Shown: positions 1 through 9,766, numbered from the stretch's first letter. The stretch is DNA of 24,205 nt from Ophiostoma sp. CBS 140.51 (GCA_029298735.1 JANSLP010000423.1:1-24205), one strand, 5' to 3'. The notes: generated from the letters alone by a model not told the origin. Numbers and translations are program-made.

Positions 1-450
1 CTCGGTGGCAACGGTGGAGGAATCATTCAACTTTGATTACGCTTCAAGATGCGTCAACGGAAGCTGCGCCATAGACCGACTACTTTTTTTTTGAATTCTT
101 GTATAAAATGAGAAACAGAATAAATATTTAAAAATAACGAAATTAGAATTGAAATTATATAAACAATAATGAAAATGGGCACAAAACTATGAGAACAGTA
201 GGTATTGTGTAAGTCACTGTTTTACATTCAAATGGCAAATGGTGAAAATTGTGGTATCAAGGTTTGTCCATTCTATGTTTTACGACTGCCCTTTTCTAAA
301 TGTCAGATATTGTCTATCCTCGCTCACTAAATGCCCCTCCCAAAAAAAAAAACGTTAAAATAAGTAAAGCTCCAAAACCCCAAAGGTTAAAAGATCAAAA
401 ACCTCAAAAAGATCAAATTCTCTCCTCGCAGACGGGACCAAAATGTCTTC
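1..450. other. AT-rich intergenic stretch downstream of the Iwr1 gene
   Basis: No coding region is visible. The stretch is much more AT-rich than the rest of the window, with poly-A and poly-T runs and AATAAA-like and TTTAAA-like strings between about 80 and 180. The right part (about 300-450) lies just beyond the stop codon of the minus-strand Iwr1 gene, so it probably holds that gene's 3' UTR and polyadenylation signals. The window edge truncates whatever lies further left. Confidence 0.5.
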
Positions 451-2038
451 TTAAAGATCACCCGGCTTGGTCAGTCTGAGATTTCCTGGAAAGCCAATGA
501 TATCGCCAGAGCCCTTCCCACTGCCACCTGCCTCATCACCACCCTCAACATCACTGTCCTCAAACTCTTCGAGGTCCGAGGCGTTGCCCGTCCGATAGTG
601 GTACGCATCCCGGCCGTACTCGTCGTCCGACGACACCTCGTCTTCCGGGTAGTCGTGTGTGTAGTAGTTTTCGGCGTTCTCGTCCTCATCGTCCTCACCG
701 TCCTCTTCGCTGTCCTCCTCGACACCGTAGAAGAACTCAAGATCCGGTTCGTTGTCGAACACGAGGAGACCCACGGTGCCAGGGACAGCCGCGCCGTTCG
801 CCACGGCCTCACGTGTGGCTTCGTGGCCAGGAATACGCACGTACGTTTCGGTCACGTAATCCTCCTCGTCCGTCTCGCTGGCCTCCTCCTCGCCATCTTC
901 CTCTGCCGGCATAGTATCGTCGCTCATTTCGTCCGCATCGGCGGTCGTCTCTGCACCCTGCCTCTCGGCATGACGCTGTGCAGGCACCTTGGGCTTGAAC
1001 TTGGCATACGCGGCCTTCCGCCGCTCGTTGGCCAACCGTGACATCTCGCCCTTTTGACGCTCGGCCTCCCTGCGCTCCTTTTCGAGGGCCGCAGCCTGCT
1101 GGCTCTGCTGTGCGGCAAGGTTGCGGCGGATAATCTCGAGTGTGTAGTCGTTCATGTCGCGTGTAAGCTGGTCCATGTCGGTGTCCCACTGGCGGTTACG
1201 TAGGGAGGGTGGCAGGGCGGGTGTGCTGGATTTGCTGGTTGTGGTCGTGTCGGTCGTCTCAGTAACAGCAGGCGTTGATGCACCACCAGTCGAGGCTCCG
1301 CTGCCCGTCTCTTTGGCGACACCAGCCCGCCGTCCTGGCCGCTTCGGCATTGGTGCCACCGGCCTAGGCACGTCGGCAGAAGGTAGTGGTGATGTGCCTG
1401 CTACCGTCGTCTTGGGTACGCCGCTTCCACTGGTACCAGCCTTCCCCTCTCGACTTCTCCGATATTTCTGCTTCAGCTGGCGCTTGCTCCGCTCAACGAA
1501 CACAGCAGCTGCCGGGCCGTCGCTACCGCCTGCTGCACTGCTGTACCGCGACCGCTTGCGGACACCTACCATGCCCAGCACAGAAGCTGCACCAGAGTGG
1601 GCGTCCATCAAAGCGTTGCGTGACAAGTGGAAGCGACGGGGTTCAACGGCGGCGCCCGTAGCAGGCGCTGGTGTTGATGCAGCCGGCGTTGTCGTGGCCT
1701 GCTCCTCCTTCCCAAGACTCTGCCGCTTCCGCTTCTCATCCCCTTTCTTTGTAGACTGAATTGTTGGCGGTCGTGCAGCGCCGCTACCGGCGGCTTCGGC
1801 CTCGAGTTCGGCGGCGCGTTTTGCAGCTTGGGCGGCGGCGGCAGCCTGCGGGTCGTGTCGGCGGTAGAAGAAGGCATCGCTGCGGTGGCGTTTGTTGGTG
1901 GCGTGCTCGATGCCTGGGCTATTAGAGGGTGCCTTTTGTTAAGAGGACGGGGACCTGGAACTTACGCAGAAACGACGGCACGGGGCCTTCTTCGGTGCGC
2001 TTGCGCTTGACCTGGATAACTTGCGGTGGGAGAGACAT
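451..2038 (-). CDS. iwr1: Iwr1-type RNA polymerase II nuclear import factor
   Basis: Two exons, 2038-1966 and 1913-451, are joined across a 52-nt intron (GTAAGT donor, CCCAG acceptor), giving 511 residues. The N-terminus MSLPPQVIQVKRKRTEE, then FLR before the junction and IEHATNKRHRSDAFFYRR after it, is typical of fungal Iwr1 and fixes the start. The middle is low-complexity (Ser/Thr/Ala, with a basic coiled-coil-like stretch near residues 270-330). The C-terminal third is very acidic. It carries VFDNEPDLEFFYG (about 408-421) and then the Iwr1 signature near 436-465, with paired Tyr residues followed by a DSD/DEY-type acidic motif. In yeast, Iwr1 binds assembled RNA polymerase II, brings it into the nucleus through its N-terminal NLS and is exported again. 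The basic VKRKR near residue 10 could be part of that NLS. The next gene upstream is on the same strand, 589 bp away. The family assignment is firm; the function is inferred by homology. Confidence 0.88.
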
Positions 2039-2627
2039 GATGGGCGACGGGGTGGATGATGTGTGATGAGAAAGAGAGAAAGCAGGCGACGAGTCACTGT
2101 TCCGGGGTGCAATATGCCGTGTCGAGTTGCAACCTCGCGACGTTGGAAAGCCGGAATAGGTAGAAAGTCAAAGGACAAAGGGTGTTGGTTGGAAAAGCTT
2201 TGGGCGCAGAAGTCGACGTTGGATGTGCGCCTGTGGCCGACCGCAAAAGGCAAGAGCTTCCCAAAAATTTGCCATGGCGACCGACAGGCTTAAGTGGCCC
2301 CACATTTGCTGTATTATGACATATGCCAGCGCAGGCCAAAAGCCATCAGCCAGCCTTGTGTCACGGCACTTCGCATGACTTATCTTCTTTTCTTTTTCTT
2401 TTATTCTCATTTTTACAGTATCATTTCATCGATTTTTTTTTAAATTTTAAATTAACTTGAGCCTTGTCGTTTTGGCAGCTCGTTTGCATTGCAATGTTGT
2501 TACTAATAATGCTATCAAAGGAATGCATCATCTCGCCCAGTGCAGGATCGTGTTCGCCTGTCGCTTAACATTAGATATCCGCCAGCCCAGTCAACAATAA
2601 ACATACCAACGCCCCAACCGCAATTAC
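2039..2627. promoter_or_regulatory. Spacer between CBM48 gene 3' end and Iwr1 start
   Basis: This 589-bp spacer holds the promoter and leader of the minus-strand Iwr1 gene and the 3' UTR of the upstream minus-strand CBM48 gene. Short open frames here overlap each other on both strands and resemble no known protein. A T-rich tract near 2380-2455 is probably part of the 3' UTR or a polyadenylation region. I see no further gene. Confidence 0.4.
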
Positions 2628-4310
2628 TTATTGCGACCGCCGCGACCGGAAGATGCTGCCGAGGAATCCGCCAAGCCAGTCGACAAAGACAAGCCTAATG
2701 AATGCCGAGAACCAATTGGAATTGCCCTTGGCTTCGACGCCCGTCGAGTGATGGGATGCCTGTGTACCGCTCCGTGGTTGGTTGGCGGCTGCAGCAGTCT
2801 CCCGGTTTTCACCTTGGGAACCGGCCACGGTAGATGACGGACCTTCATCGTCACTATCTGGGAAGGCACCCGGATGCTCTTCTGCGTTATCTCCGTTCAC
2901 GGGTTTTGGGGAGTCGGCAGACTCCTCGGCTTCGTGGACGACAATCGCCGGGCTTGCAAGTTGCGCTGTAGTCGTCTTGGGCGAGACCGCTTCCGAGTTG
3001 TGCGAGACTGCTTCTGAATTTGGCGATACGGACTTTGAGGCCGCAGCCGGCGAGAGCAGGTCTGATTCAACCGGCTCAGGAAGCAGTGCGCCCAGCTTGT
3101 CGTCGGTGCCCGTCTCCTCGACAATGCACTGGAGTGATGGCGAGGGTGACGGGGGTGGGTCAAAGACAAGGCTGTCTCGGCTGGTGTTGCGTTTATGTGG
3201 CTCCGTGCGGCGACTTCCCACCGGCCTGTTCGAAGTGTTTGTTGGTGAGATGGAGAAGAAGTCACCAGCCGCATCGATGGATCCAACCGACGTCTTTCTG
3301 CCGGGGCTCACAATGGGCGACGCAGGGAAGCCCTCAAAGGTTGTTGTGTCTTCGTCCAAGCCCGTCTCGAGAGTTCGGACGCGGCTGAGGATATCTTCGC
3401 GGTTAGATGGGAACCGCTCGAGAGTTGGGTCCTTTGGGTCAAAGTCTTGGTCCTGGTCTTGGGCTGGGAATGACGGTGAGGTAGGACTGTGGTCATCCTC
3501 GGCTGCCGACATGCCCGGGGGCAACTCGTAGCTGCCAGCGTACTCGTATGCAAATACTGGCGCGGCATCGAGGCCGTCGTCTTCTTCACCGGGTCGTTCG
3601 TGGGGGAACTCAGGGCCGATATCCACATCGAGGTACTAAGATAAGAGTCAGTATGAGATACTTATGTTCAGATTTGCTGCTGACTTCACTTACATCAATC
3701 GACGAGTCGGGCACTTCGTGTTCGGCCGCCTCCGACTCGGGCGTCCGCGCATCAATCCGCGCAGCTGTATCGGCGACTTCCATGGTCGTCTTCACAAAGC
3801 TGGGAGTGCTCGCATCAGAGCGGGGTGGTCCGCCAGGAATTTGCAAATGCGGGAGCCCAGCGGCAGTTGTGAGGAGAGTGGGCGAGTCGGGAGGAGGGGT
3901 CGGCGGCTTTTGCGCATGGGTAGTTGCAACACTGCAGATGAAAATGCCACTGTTAGAGAGTGTCCACAATTGAGGTGATGTAAAACAACATAGGGTCGTA
4001 TCTCGGCTTACCTATCGTGGTCCTTGACCTTTAGGACGTTGTTGCGATTGCCCATATCGTCCGTCACAGTGGGCAAGCTCTCGTCGAGCACCCACCAGTC
4101 GCCCGATCCCACGCGAAACTTGTACTGCACCGCAGTGCCTGGTTTTACGTGGATGGCCTTTGTGAAAACGTGTTCGCCATCAGGCGTCGTCCTGTGCTTC
4201 ATCTCCTGGGGTGTCCATGGTGGATTGGAGAAGGAACCGGCCACCCAGAGTGGGGGCTGAAGCTCTTTGGACTTGTAGGTGATCTCGACTGCCGTCTCGT
4301 CTTTGGCCAT
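2628..4310 (-). CDS. CBM48 / AMPK glycogen-binding domain protein with C-terminal amphipathic tail
   Basis: Three exons, 4310-4012, 3931-3694 and 3635-2628, give 514 residues; both junctions keep frame (introns of 80 and 58 nt, GTAAGC and GTAAGT donors). Exon 1 is almost exactly one CBM48/AMPK1_CBM domain (about residues 6-96). It shows PPLWVAGSFSNPPW near 19-32, YKFRVGSGDWWVLD near 63-76 and a closing DDMGNRNNVLKV. The rest is Pro/Ser/Thr/Glu-rich and probably disordered. The last ~28 residues are strongly hydrophobic and aromatic, interrupted by Arg and Asp and ending in Arg/Ser/Gln, which suggests an amphipathic membrane-binding helix more than a true transmembrane span. The C-terminal domain of canonical AMPK/Snf1 beta subunits, which binds the alpha and gamma subunits, is not visible. 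The protein therefore resembles yeast Mdg1/Crp1-type stand-alone domains more than Gal83. The start at 4310 has GCC ATG GCT context and begins the domain directly. Binding of glycogen-like glucans is inferred. Confidence 0.8.
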
Positions 4311-5031
4311 GGCTGGTATCAATGTGCGAGGAAGGCTCGCTCCTTGTTGAATAGGTGTTAATGGGTTTTGGTGATGTTCGAATTGACGATCAGGAGACAA
4401 TGTGCATCAATGATACTGCTTCAAAGCCGATGCAAAGCTGTGTTGAACGCTGAGATGTCGGGATGCAAGGGATGGGGATAAGCTGGAAGACCTAAAGCTG
4501 GAAATCTGGGGCGACACTGTTGAGCTCAGTGCGGAGAAGGTGGTATGGAATAAAAAGAGTCGATAGGAGAAACTGTAGGGAAGCTGAGCCGTGGGCCGAG
4601 ACAAGAGGGGAAGGGGGCAGGAGTAATATAGAGAATGTGCAATTGGCAGATCTGAGGTTGACAAAAAGGGAACAGAAGAGAGAATTGGAAAGATGAGAGG
4701 AGACGCGATAGATAAAAGAAGAGGACCGAGATGGGGAAAGGACGAAAGGACCAAAAAACGAAAAGACGTCGTAATGGAAAAGAGGAAAGTGCAATCGAAC
4801 AGCAAGGTTCAAAGGGCAAGAACAACGGCGCCACTCATTGCTGGTAGAGCAGGTCGGGGTGGTGTGAGGGTTCTTGGCTCACCAGACGGCGCCTTCCACT
4901 AATGGACGTTCCATATCTCATGTTTCTCTACATTGGACAGTAATGGAGCCTTTCCCAGGCAGGTATATTACTTTTTTACATTGATCGTTGTTTCCCTTTG
5001 TTTCTACCATTCATGTCAGGGTACTCCATAT

Positions 5032-5320
5032 GCTCTTTCCCTTTGACATCACGCGGAGAAAGAGGAAACAAAAAGCGGGTTGCTCTTTCCCCAGGTCTGT
5101 GTACACGACATAACACCGTACCCTGCATGTGACGGGTCTGCGTCCAGTGAGACAGGTCCAATGTGGGCAGGGGTTAGAGGGTTCTCAAAGGGATTGAGGG
5201 GACTCCTTCCCGAAATGTCCACGATATTAAGGTGTACGAAAATACATATCAAAGAAAATCGGGAAGGTAGTTGGGCACAGCCTTTGTTTGCTCAGCGAAT
5301 GTCGTCGGTGGCTCTTTCCC
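5032..5320. repeat. Three copies of GCTCTTTCCC in a divergent promoter
   Basis: The 10-mer GCTCTTTCCC occurs at 5032-5041, 5082-5091 and 5311-5320. The first two are exactly 50 bp apart and are both preceded by T. The second and third are both followed by another C. They lie in non-coding sequence between divergent genes, so they could be binding sites for a regulator, but no known factor is assigned. Confidence 0.4.
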
Positions 5321-5573
5321 CGGTTTGGCGATGCTTTGTCTAAATCTAATACGCACTCTATTTAATGTCCAGGCACTACAAGGCCCCAAGACGGTCCTTT
5401 TGCAACGCCCTGCCACGAGTTTAGCTGCTGTGGAGCCTACGTCACTGATCTGAACCGAGAATCGAATTTGGGCCTTTCAGGCTCCACCCTGGGCTCACTA
5501 TCGTTTTATCGTGCAAGCTCGAGTGGGCCTGCTCATGCGATGTCTCCGCAAATTCGACCTTGACGGGAGTGGT

Positions 5574-5579
5574 CACGTG
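5574..5579. promoter_or_regulatory. CACGTG E-box upstream of mrh4
   Basis: The sequence GGTCACGTGTG lies about 175 bp before the mrh4 start. TCACGTG matches the core of yeast Cbf1/Pho4-type bHLH sites. Its position in a proximal promoter makes it a reasonable candidate, but a 6-mer match alone is weak evidence. Confidence 0.3.
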
Positions 5580-5753
5580 TGCTGGCGTTTAGTGTCTTTA
5601 GTGCCTGGCCCTGCACGCGGTCGCCACTTTAAAATCTTCGAAATCGATTTTTAGCAACAGACGTCAAGACAGGCACCGAAACGACAGGCACAGGAACGGA
5701 AACCTGCCATTTTCCACCCACAACAAACCTCACCCATACGAACGGTCCACACA

Positions 5754-7694
5754 ATGTTGAGAGCCGCTCTGGGACCGATATGCCCCGTCTGTCGGACGGC
5801 GGCCACGGGTCCTTCGAGCCAATTGCGCCTCACAATAAAGCAAGCAGCACGGCCATCATCATGGCAGACCCAATCACAAACTACAGTCCAGCTGCAAAAG
5901 CGGTTTATGGCATCCCCCGCCCCGAGGCGCAAAATACCCTCACGTATGGTCTTGTCCGACAATGTGGCACGCCCACCCCCGCAACGGCACCAATTGCGGC
6001 GGAGAGAGGCCGGCCCCTTCACTGGCATGAACCGCACGGTCGCCAACATCCGCGAAAGACCAGTGTCCGACAGAAAAGAGCAAGACCCGGCGACACCCAC
6101 AACGACATCACGGCACGCTTCAAGACGAATGCAAGACGAAAGGGGCGGTGGCCGGGGGCGGAAAGATAACGACAAGAAGTCGTTCAAGGCGCTGCGCATG
6201 CAGCAGTCGCTCGCCACGATTGGATACGGCCAGCGGACACAGATTCGGTCGCGCATGGCTGAGATGGAGCAGTTTGACCAGTTCAATTTGCTTCCGTCGA
6301 TCCAAAAGGCTGTCCAGTCGGATGCGCTCCGGGGTATGGTAGACATCAAGCCGACGCCGATCCAGCGCCTGGCCATCCCGATGCTGCTGGGCCAAACCGT
6401 GGACCAGCGGCAATCGCGCCAGGCGAAACCGGGCAGTCTCCGGGAGTACTTGCTGGCCGCCGAGACGGGCTCTGGCAAGACGCTGGCGTACTTGCTGCCG
6501 GCGATTGACGCGGTCAAGCGGTCCGAGGCTGAGGACCAGGATATCATCGCCTACAGGAAGCGTTTGGCCGAGGAGATGGAACTTCGCGCGGACCCCAACT
6601 ACCGGGGTAAGAAAAAGGCCCTTGAGCCGCACCCGACGACAGCCCGCCCGCGCGTGATTGTGCTCGTCCCCTCGGCCGAGCTCGTGGGCCAGGTTGGCAA
6701 GGTGGCCAAGGCGCTGTCACACGAGGTCAAGTTCCGCACAGAACTGGTGTCGGCCAACGTTTCGCCCAAGGCCATTGACCGCAACCTGCACTCTCCCTCG
6801 GGCATTGATGTCGTGGTGGCGACGCCGCATCTCTTGGCATCCATTTCCGACAACGAGCCCTACTTTCTATCGCGGGTCTCGCACCTGATTATTGACGAGG
6901 CGGACTCGCTCTTCGACCGCAGCTTTTCGGAGTCCACGACGGCCATCCTGGAGCGTACCCGCCCCTCCCTCAAACAGCTGATCCTGTGCTCGGCTACGAT
7001 CCCGCGCCGCCTCGACACGTACTTGGCGACGCACTTCCCCAATATGCAGCGCATCACGACGCCCAACCTTCACGCCATCCCGCGTCGTGTGCAGCTGGGT
7101 GTCATTGACGTCACCAAGGAGCCGTACCGCAACAACAAGAACCTGGCGTGTGCCGATGCCATCTGGTCGATTGGCAAAGACGCGGCCAGCCATGAGGAGT
7201 CTGGTACCGATGCCGTTGCCGGCGAATCGGATGTCAAGCGCATCATGGTCTTTGTCAATGAGCGCGAAAAGACACAGGAAGTGGCCGAGTTCTTGCGCAG
7301 CAAGGGCATCGACGCCGTGGCGCTGCACCGTGACTCGTCCGACACACGGCACTCGGAGATGCTGTCGATGTTTACGTCGGCAGCGCCCCTCAAGGCCCCG
7401 ACGGATGCAGCTGCGATTTCTGAAGGCCCCCGTGGCTTTGGTGGCCGCACGCTGCCCAACACCAAGGTCATTGTGGCGACGGATTTGGCGTCTCGTGGTA
7501 TTGACACATTGGGCGTCCGTCATGTGGTCTTGTACGATGTGCCGCACACGACAATCGACTTTATCCACCGTCTAGGTCGTGCGGGCCGCATGGGCCGTCG
7601 TGGCCGGGGCATTGTGCTTGTGGGCAAAGACGACCGGCGGGACGTTGTGGCCGAGGTGCGCGAAAGCATGTACATGGGACAGGCTCTTGTGTAG
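5754..7694 (+). CDS. mrh4: Mitochondrial DEAD-box RNA helicase Mrh4
   Basis: A single exon encodes 646 residues. The first ~50 residues are rich in Arg, Gln and Ser with few acidic residues, as expected for a mitochondrial presequence, and a basic linker runs to about 145. Helicase motifs occur in order: Q-motif region KPTPIQ (199-204), Walker A AAETGSGKT (235-243), a Ia-like PSAELVGQV, TPHLL near 358, DEAD (381-384), SAT (413-415), motif IV IMVFVNE (497-503), motif V VIVATDLASRGID (572-584) and motif VI HRLGRAGRMGRRG (605-617). All catalytic residues are intact. Residues 250-300 and 475-495 are insertions relative to minimal DEAD-box proteins. In yeast, Mrh4 acts in late assembly of the mitochondrial large ribosomal subunit. 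The start has CACACA before ATG, a good fungal context. The gene reads away from the CBM48 gene across a shared promoter. Family call firm; the specific name rests on overall resemblance to fungal Mrh4. Confidence 0.9.
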   Translation: MLRAALGPICPVCRTAATGPSSQLRLTIKQAARPSSWQTQSQTTVQLQKRFMASPAPRRKIPSRMVLSDNVARPPPQRHQLRRREAGPFTGMNRTVANIRERPVSDRKEQDPATPTTTSRHASRRMQDERGGGRGRKDNDKKSFKALRMQQSLATIGYGQRTQIRSRMAEMEQFDQFNLLPSIQKAVQSDALRGMVDIKPTPIQRLAIPMLLGQTVDQRQSRQAKPGSLREYLLAAETGSGKTLAYLLPAIDAVKRSEAEDQDIIAYRKRLAEEMELRADPNYRGKKKALEPHPTTARPRVIVLVPSAELVGQVGKVAKALSHEVKFRTELVSANVSPKAIDRNLHSPSGIDVVVATPHLLASISDNEPYFLSRVSHLIIDEADSLFDRSFSESTTAILERTRPSLKQLILCSATIPRRLDTYLATHFPNMQRITTPNLHAIPRRVQLGVIDVTKEPYRNNKNLACADAIWSIGKDAASHEESGTDAVAGESDVKRIMVFVNEREKTQEVAEFLRSKGIDAVALHRDSSDTRHSEMLSMFTSAAPLKAPTDAAAISEGPRGFGGRTLPNTKVIVATDLASRGIDTLGVRHVVLYDVPHTTIDFIHRLGRAGRMGRRGRGIVLVGKDDRRDVVAEVRESMYMGQALV

Positions 7695-8390
7695 GCCACC
7701 CGTGTTGCATGTGTGTCTCATGTCTTGTCATATTTCTCTCCTGTACGACTTACCACTCTCATGCCTTCATTTTTTGCTATCTTTCTATATAATCATACCG
7801 GACATAGATATAGAGTAGGAAAAGCGGGCATTCTGTTTCATCATACTCCTTGTATTTTATTCTGCTTTCTTCTCTCGTGGTTATCATCGGCGACTCTCCT
7901 ATAAAAGCATCTTCAAAATAAATCAAAATAATACCCTCTATCCGACCCAATTCCCCCAGACCCATGCTCCTCAAATACTCCTCACAACTCCTCACCTAAC
8001 GTTGTTCGTCTTTCGGGTTCGTTTCAACGTGCCGATTTCCGTAGCCCACTTTGGGGCAGAAGCTTTTCTCTAAGCCGCCACCGGCCTTCCATCCTAGTCT
8101 CTGGGAACGTCTTTTTAACGCTTTCCACGCTCGGGTTCCACCATCGGTGCCGATTCGCCTTTTTGACCTGGCTGTAAACCAACCAGAGGCCGGACTTTAC
8201 CTTCCTTTGGAGGCTCTAACCCCGTGAGCGATCTCCACCTGTTGCGCATGAGGCGTGGAATGAACTCCAACAAAGCTGCAAAGCTACAACAGATGAGGGG
8301 CTTGGGAGAGAAAAAAAATCGTCTTTTCAGTTTTGCATGGCAAAACGGGAAGCCCATTGTTAAGGAGAGTGGAGTTCCTGCTGCCGAACA

Positions 8391-8420
8391 AACGCCCAGC
8401 AACGCCCAGCAACGCCCAGC
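8391..8420 (+). repeat. Three tandem copies of AACGCCCAGC
   Basis: Three perfect head-to-tail copies of the 10-mer AACGCCCAGC occupy 8391-8420, in the non-coding spacer upstream of the dienelactone hydrolase gene. It may be a simple slippage repeat or a cluster of binding sites. Confidence 0.75.
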
Positions 8421-8464
8421 ACGGAGTGCAACGCTGCGGTGCAGCCGTGATAAGACCGCCCGGC

Positions 8465-8495
8465 GGGGACCAAGCGGGCTTTTCTTGCGGTCCCC
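8465..8495. repeat. Inverted repeat, hairpin-forming
   Basis: GGGGACC followed by AAG (8465-8474) pairs with CTT (8484-8486) and GGTCCCC (8489-8495). The loop is about 9 nt and a two-base bulge lies between the paired segments. It sits 45 bp after the triple 10-mer repeat. It could form a hairpin in RNA or be the end of an old mobile element. Confidence 0.5.
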
Positions 8496-8671
8496 CCGTT
8501 CATTCAGGTACTGTTTCTCTTGTGATGGCCAATCCTCACCATCGTACTCGCCATTGATGTACTCATAGACTGTAGTAGTTGCCCACTTGGGACCCTGTTT
8601 TTTTGTTATCCTAGATATTTGAAATTTATTGTAGGACACCCATTGTCGGCATATGTTTGAGCCCCCCAATC

Positions 8672-8686
8672 TATAATAAATAAATA
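8672..8686 (+). promoter_or_regulatory. TATA-like element upstream of dienelactone hydrolase gene
   Basis: The string TATAATAAATAAATA lies about 155-170 bp before the ATG at 8840, with a pyrimidine-rich leader between. Position and composition suit a TATA box for a gene whose codon bias suggests high expression. This is a motif match only. Confidence 0.35.
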
Positions 8687-8839
8687 GGCTCCCGCGTCCC
8701 ATCGTCGATTCCACATCGTCCTGCCGTCCATCTACACTTTGCGCTTGTTCAATTTACAGCTCTTTCTTGCACGTCTTATTCACCAATTCCAATCTCTTGA
8801 TAGCCCTTCTCTCCGAACAACGCCCCCACCTCTACCACA

Positions 8840-9766
8840 ATGGCCAGCCACGCTTGCGCCCAGCGCCCTCCCATCACTGTCGACTACACGCCCCAGGGCC
8901 GCCACGAGACCCTGGGTGGTCTGAAGACTTGTAGGCTCTCTGTGTACTAGATGGAATATGCACCCCGAGATTTTATACTAATGCACGCCTACCTACAGAC
9001 ATCGTCGGCCCTGACGACGCAACCAAGGCCATCATCACCGTCTACGACATCTTTGGCGTCTGGCCCCAGACCGTCCAGGGCGTCGACCTCCTCTCCTCTC
9101 TGACGGGCGCCCTCGTCCTCCTCCCCGACTTCTTCGAGGGCGACGGCGCCAAGCCCGAGTGGCTGCCCACCAACACCCCCGAGAAGCAAAAGGCTCTCGG
9201 TGACTTCTTTGGTGCCAAGGCCGACTTTGGCAAGGGCACCGAGGCTCTCCTCAAGGTCCGCAAGGAGCTCGCTACCCGCTACCCGGCCGTTGACGACCAC
9301 GTCGGCGTCTTTGGTCTCTGTTGGGGCGGCAAGGTCGGTGTCCTGGCTACCGGTGCCGGCAACGAGGGCCCTGGCCGCAAGTTCACTGTCAGCGGTACCG
9401 CTCACCCTGGGTAAGTTTTTTTTGTCCTCGCTGCGCTCGCTTTATATTTATTTCTTTCCTCGCTTCGCTCGCTTCGCTCGCATGCTTGATCGTTTGCTAA
9501 CAAATTGTAGCCGCCTCGATGCCAAGGATGGCGAGGCCCTGACTGCCGCTCACATCCTCCTCGCCTCCAAGGACGAGGACGCCGCCGTCGTCGCCGAGTA
9601 CAAGACCATCCTCTCCCAGCCCGGCAAGGTCGGCGAGGTCGTCACCTACGCCAACATGTTCCACGGCTGGATGGGCGCCCGCGCCAACCTTGCCGACGCC
9701 GAGAACGTCAAGGAGTTTGCTCGCGGCTATGAGCAGGCCGCCAAGTTCTACAACGCGCACCTATAA
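8840..9766 (+). CDS. Dienelactone hydrolase family protein
   Basis: Three exons, 8840-8930, 8999-9410 and 9511-9766, give 252 residues; introns are 68 and 100 nt (GTAGGC and GTAAGT donors; TGCTAACA branch-like site in the second). The alpha/beta-hydrolase fold of dienelactone hydrolase is recognisable. YDIFGVWP (46-53) matches the conserved EIFG-type strand end. GLCWGGK (136-142) holds the nucleophile Cys138. Asp189 lies in LLASKDED and His219 in MFHGWMGAR, giving the Cys-Asp-His triad in the usual order and spacing. Fungal members are often soluble cytosolic enzymes of unknown substrate; bacterial ones open dienelactone in chlorocatechol breakdown. Codon third positions are overwhelmingly C, more than in neighbouring genes, which suggests strong expression. 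The start is preceded by ACCACA. Active enzyme fold: sure. Substrate: unknown. Confidence 0.9.

Larger units (their letters stand above)
4311..5753. promoter_or_regulatory. Divergent promoter region between CBM48 gene and mrh4
   Basis: This 1.44 kb non-coding spacer lies between two divergently transcribed genes. From about 4400 to 4830 the plus strand is purine-rich (pyrimidine-rich on the minus strand), the usual look of a fungal 5' leader for the minus-strand CBM48 gene. The centre (4900-5400) contains three copies of the 10-mer GCTCTTTCCC. Close to mrh4 there is a CACGTG box. The open frames here are compositional artefacts. Confidence 0.5.
8115..8711 (-). pseudogene. Possible decayed coding relic, 198 codons, unidentified
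   Basis: A minus-strand frame is open from an ATG at 8711 to the stop at 8115. I do not recognise the protein. Two parts look protein-like rather than random. One is a Tyr/Glu/Gly/Asp-rich patch containing VYEYINGEYDGEDWPSQ near residues 48-64. The other is the C-terminus, where two 14-residue segments align: GLEPPKEGKVRPLV and GLQPGQKGESAPMV, followed by EPERGKR. There is no Kozak-like context, the middle is Arg/Leu/Cys-rich like non-coding translation, and part of the complementary strand is also open (8224-8568). It could be a degenerate transposable-element fragment, a lineage-specific gene or chance. Confidence 0.2.
7695..8839. other. Spacer between mrh4 and dienelactone hydrolase gene
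   Basis: The first ~250 bases are T-rich and AT-rich and look like the mrh4 3' UTR. The middle (8115-8714) is more GC-rich and carries long open frames on both strands, a triple 10-bp repeat and a hairpin-forming inverted repeat. The last ~150 bases are the promoter and leader of the next gene. I find no convincing intact gene. Confidence 0.45.

Noticed and set aside
4407..4834. Three overlapping minus-strand frames rich in Phe, Leu and Ser upstream of the CBM48 gene
   Set aside because: All three frames are open because the minus strand is pyrimidine-rich here. This is the appearance of a 5' leader, not of a membrane-protein gene.
6867..7568. 233-codon frame antisense to the helicase
   Set aside because: It lies wholly inside the conserved helicase domains of mrh4 and is a shadow of that gene's codon bias.
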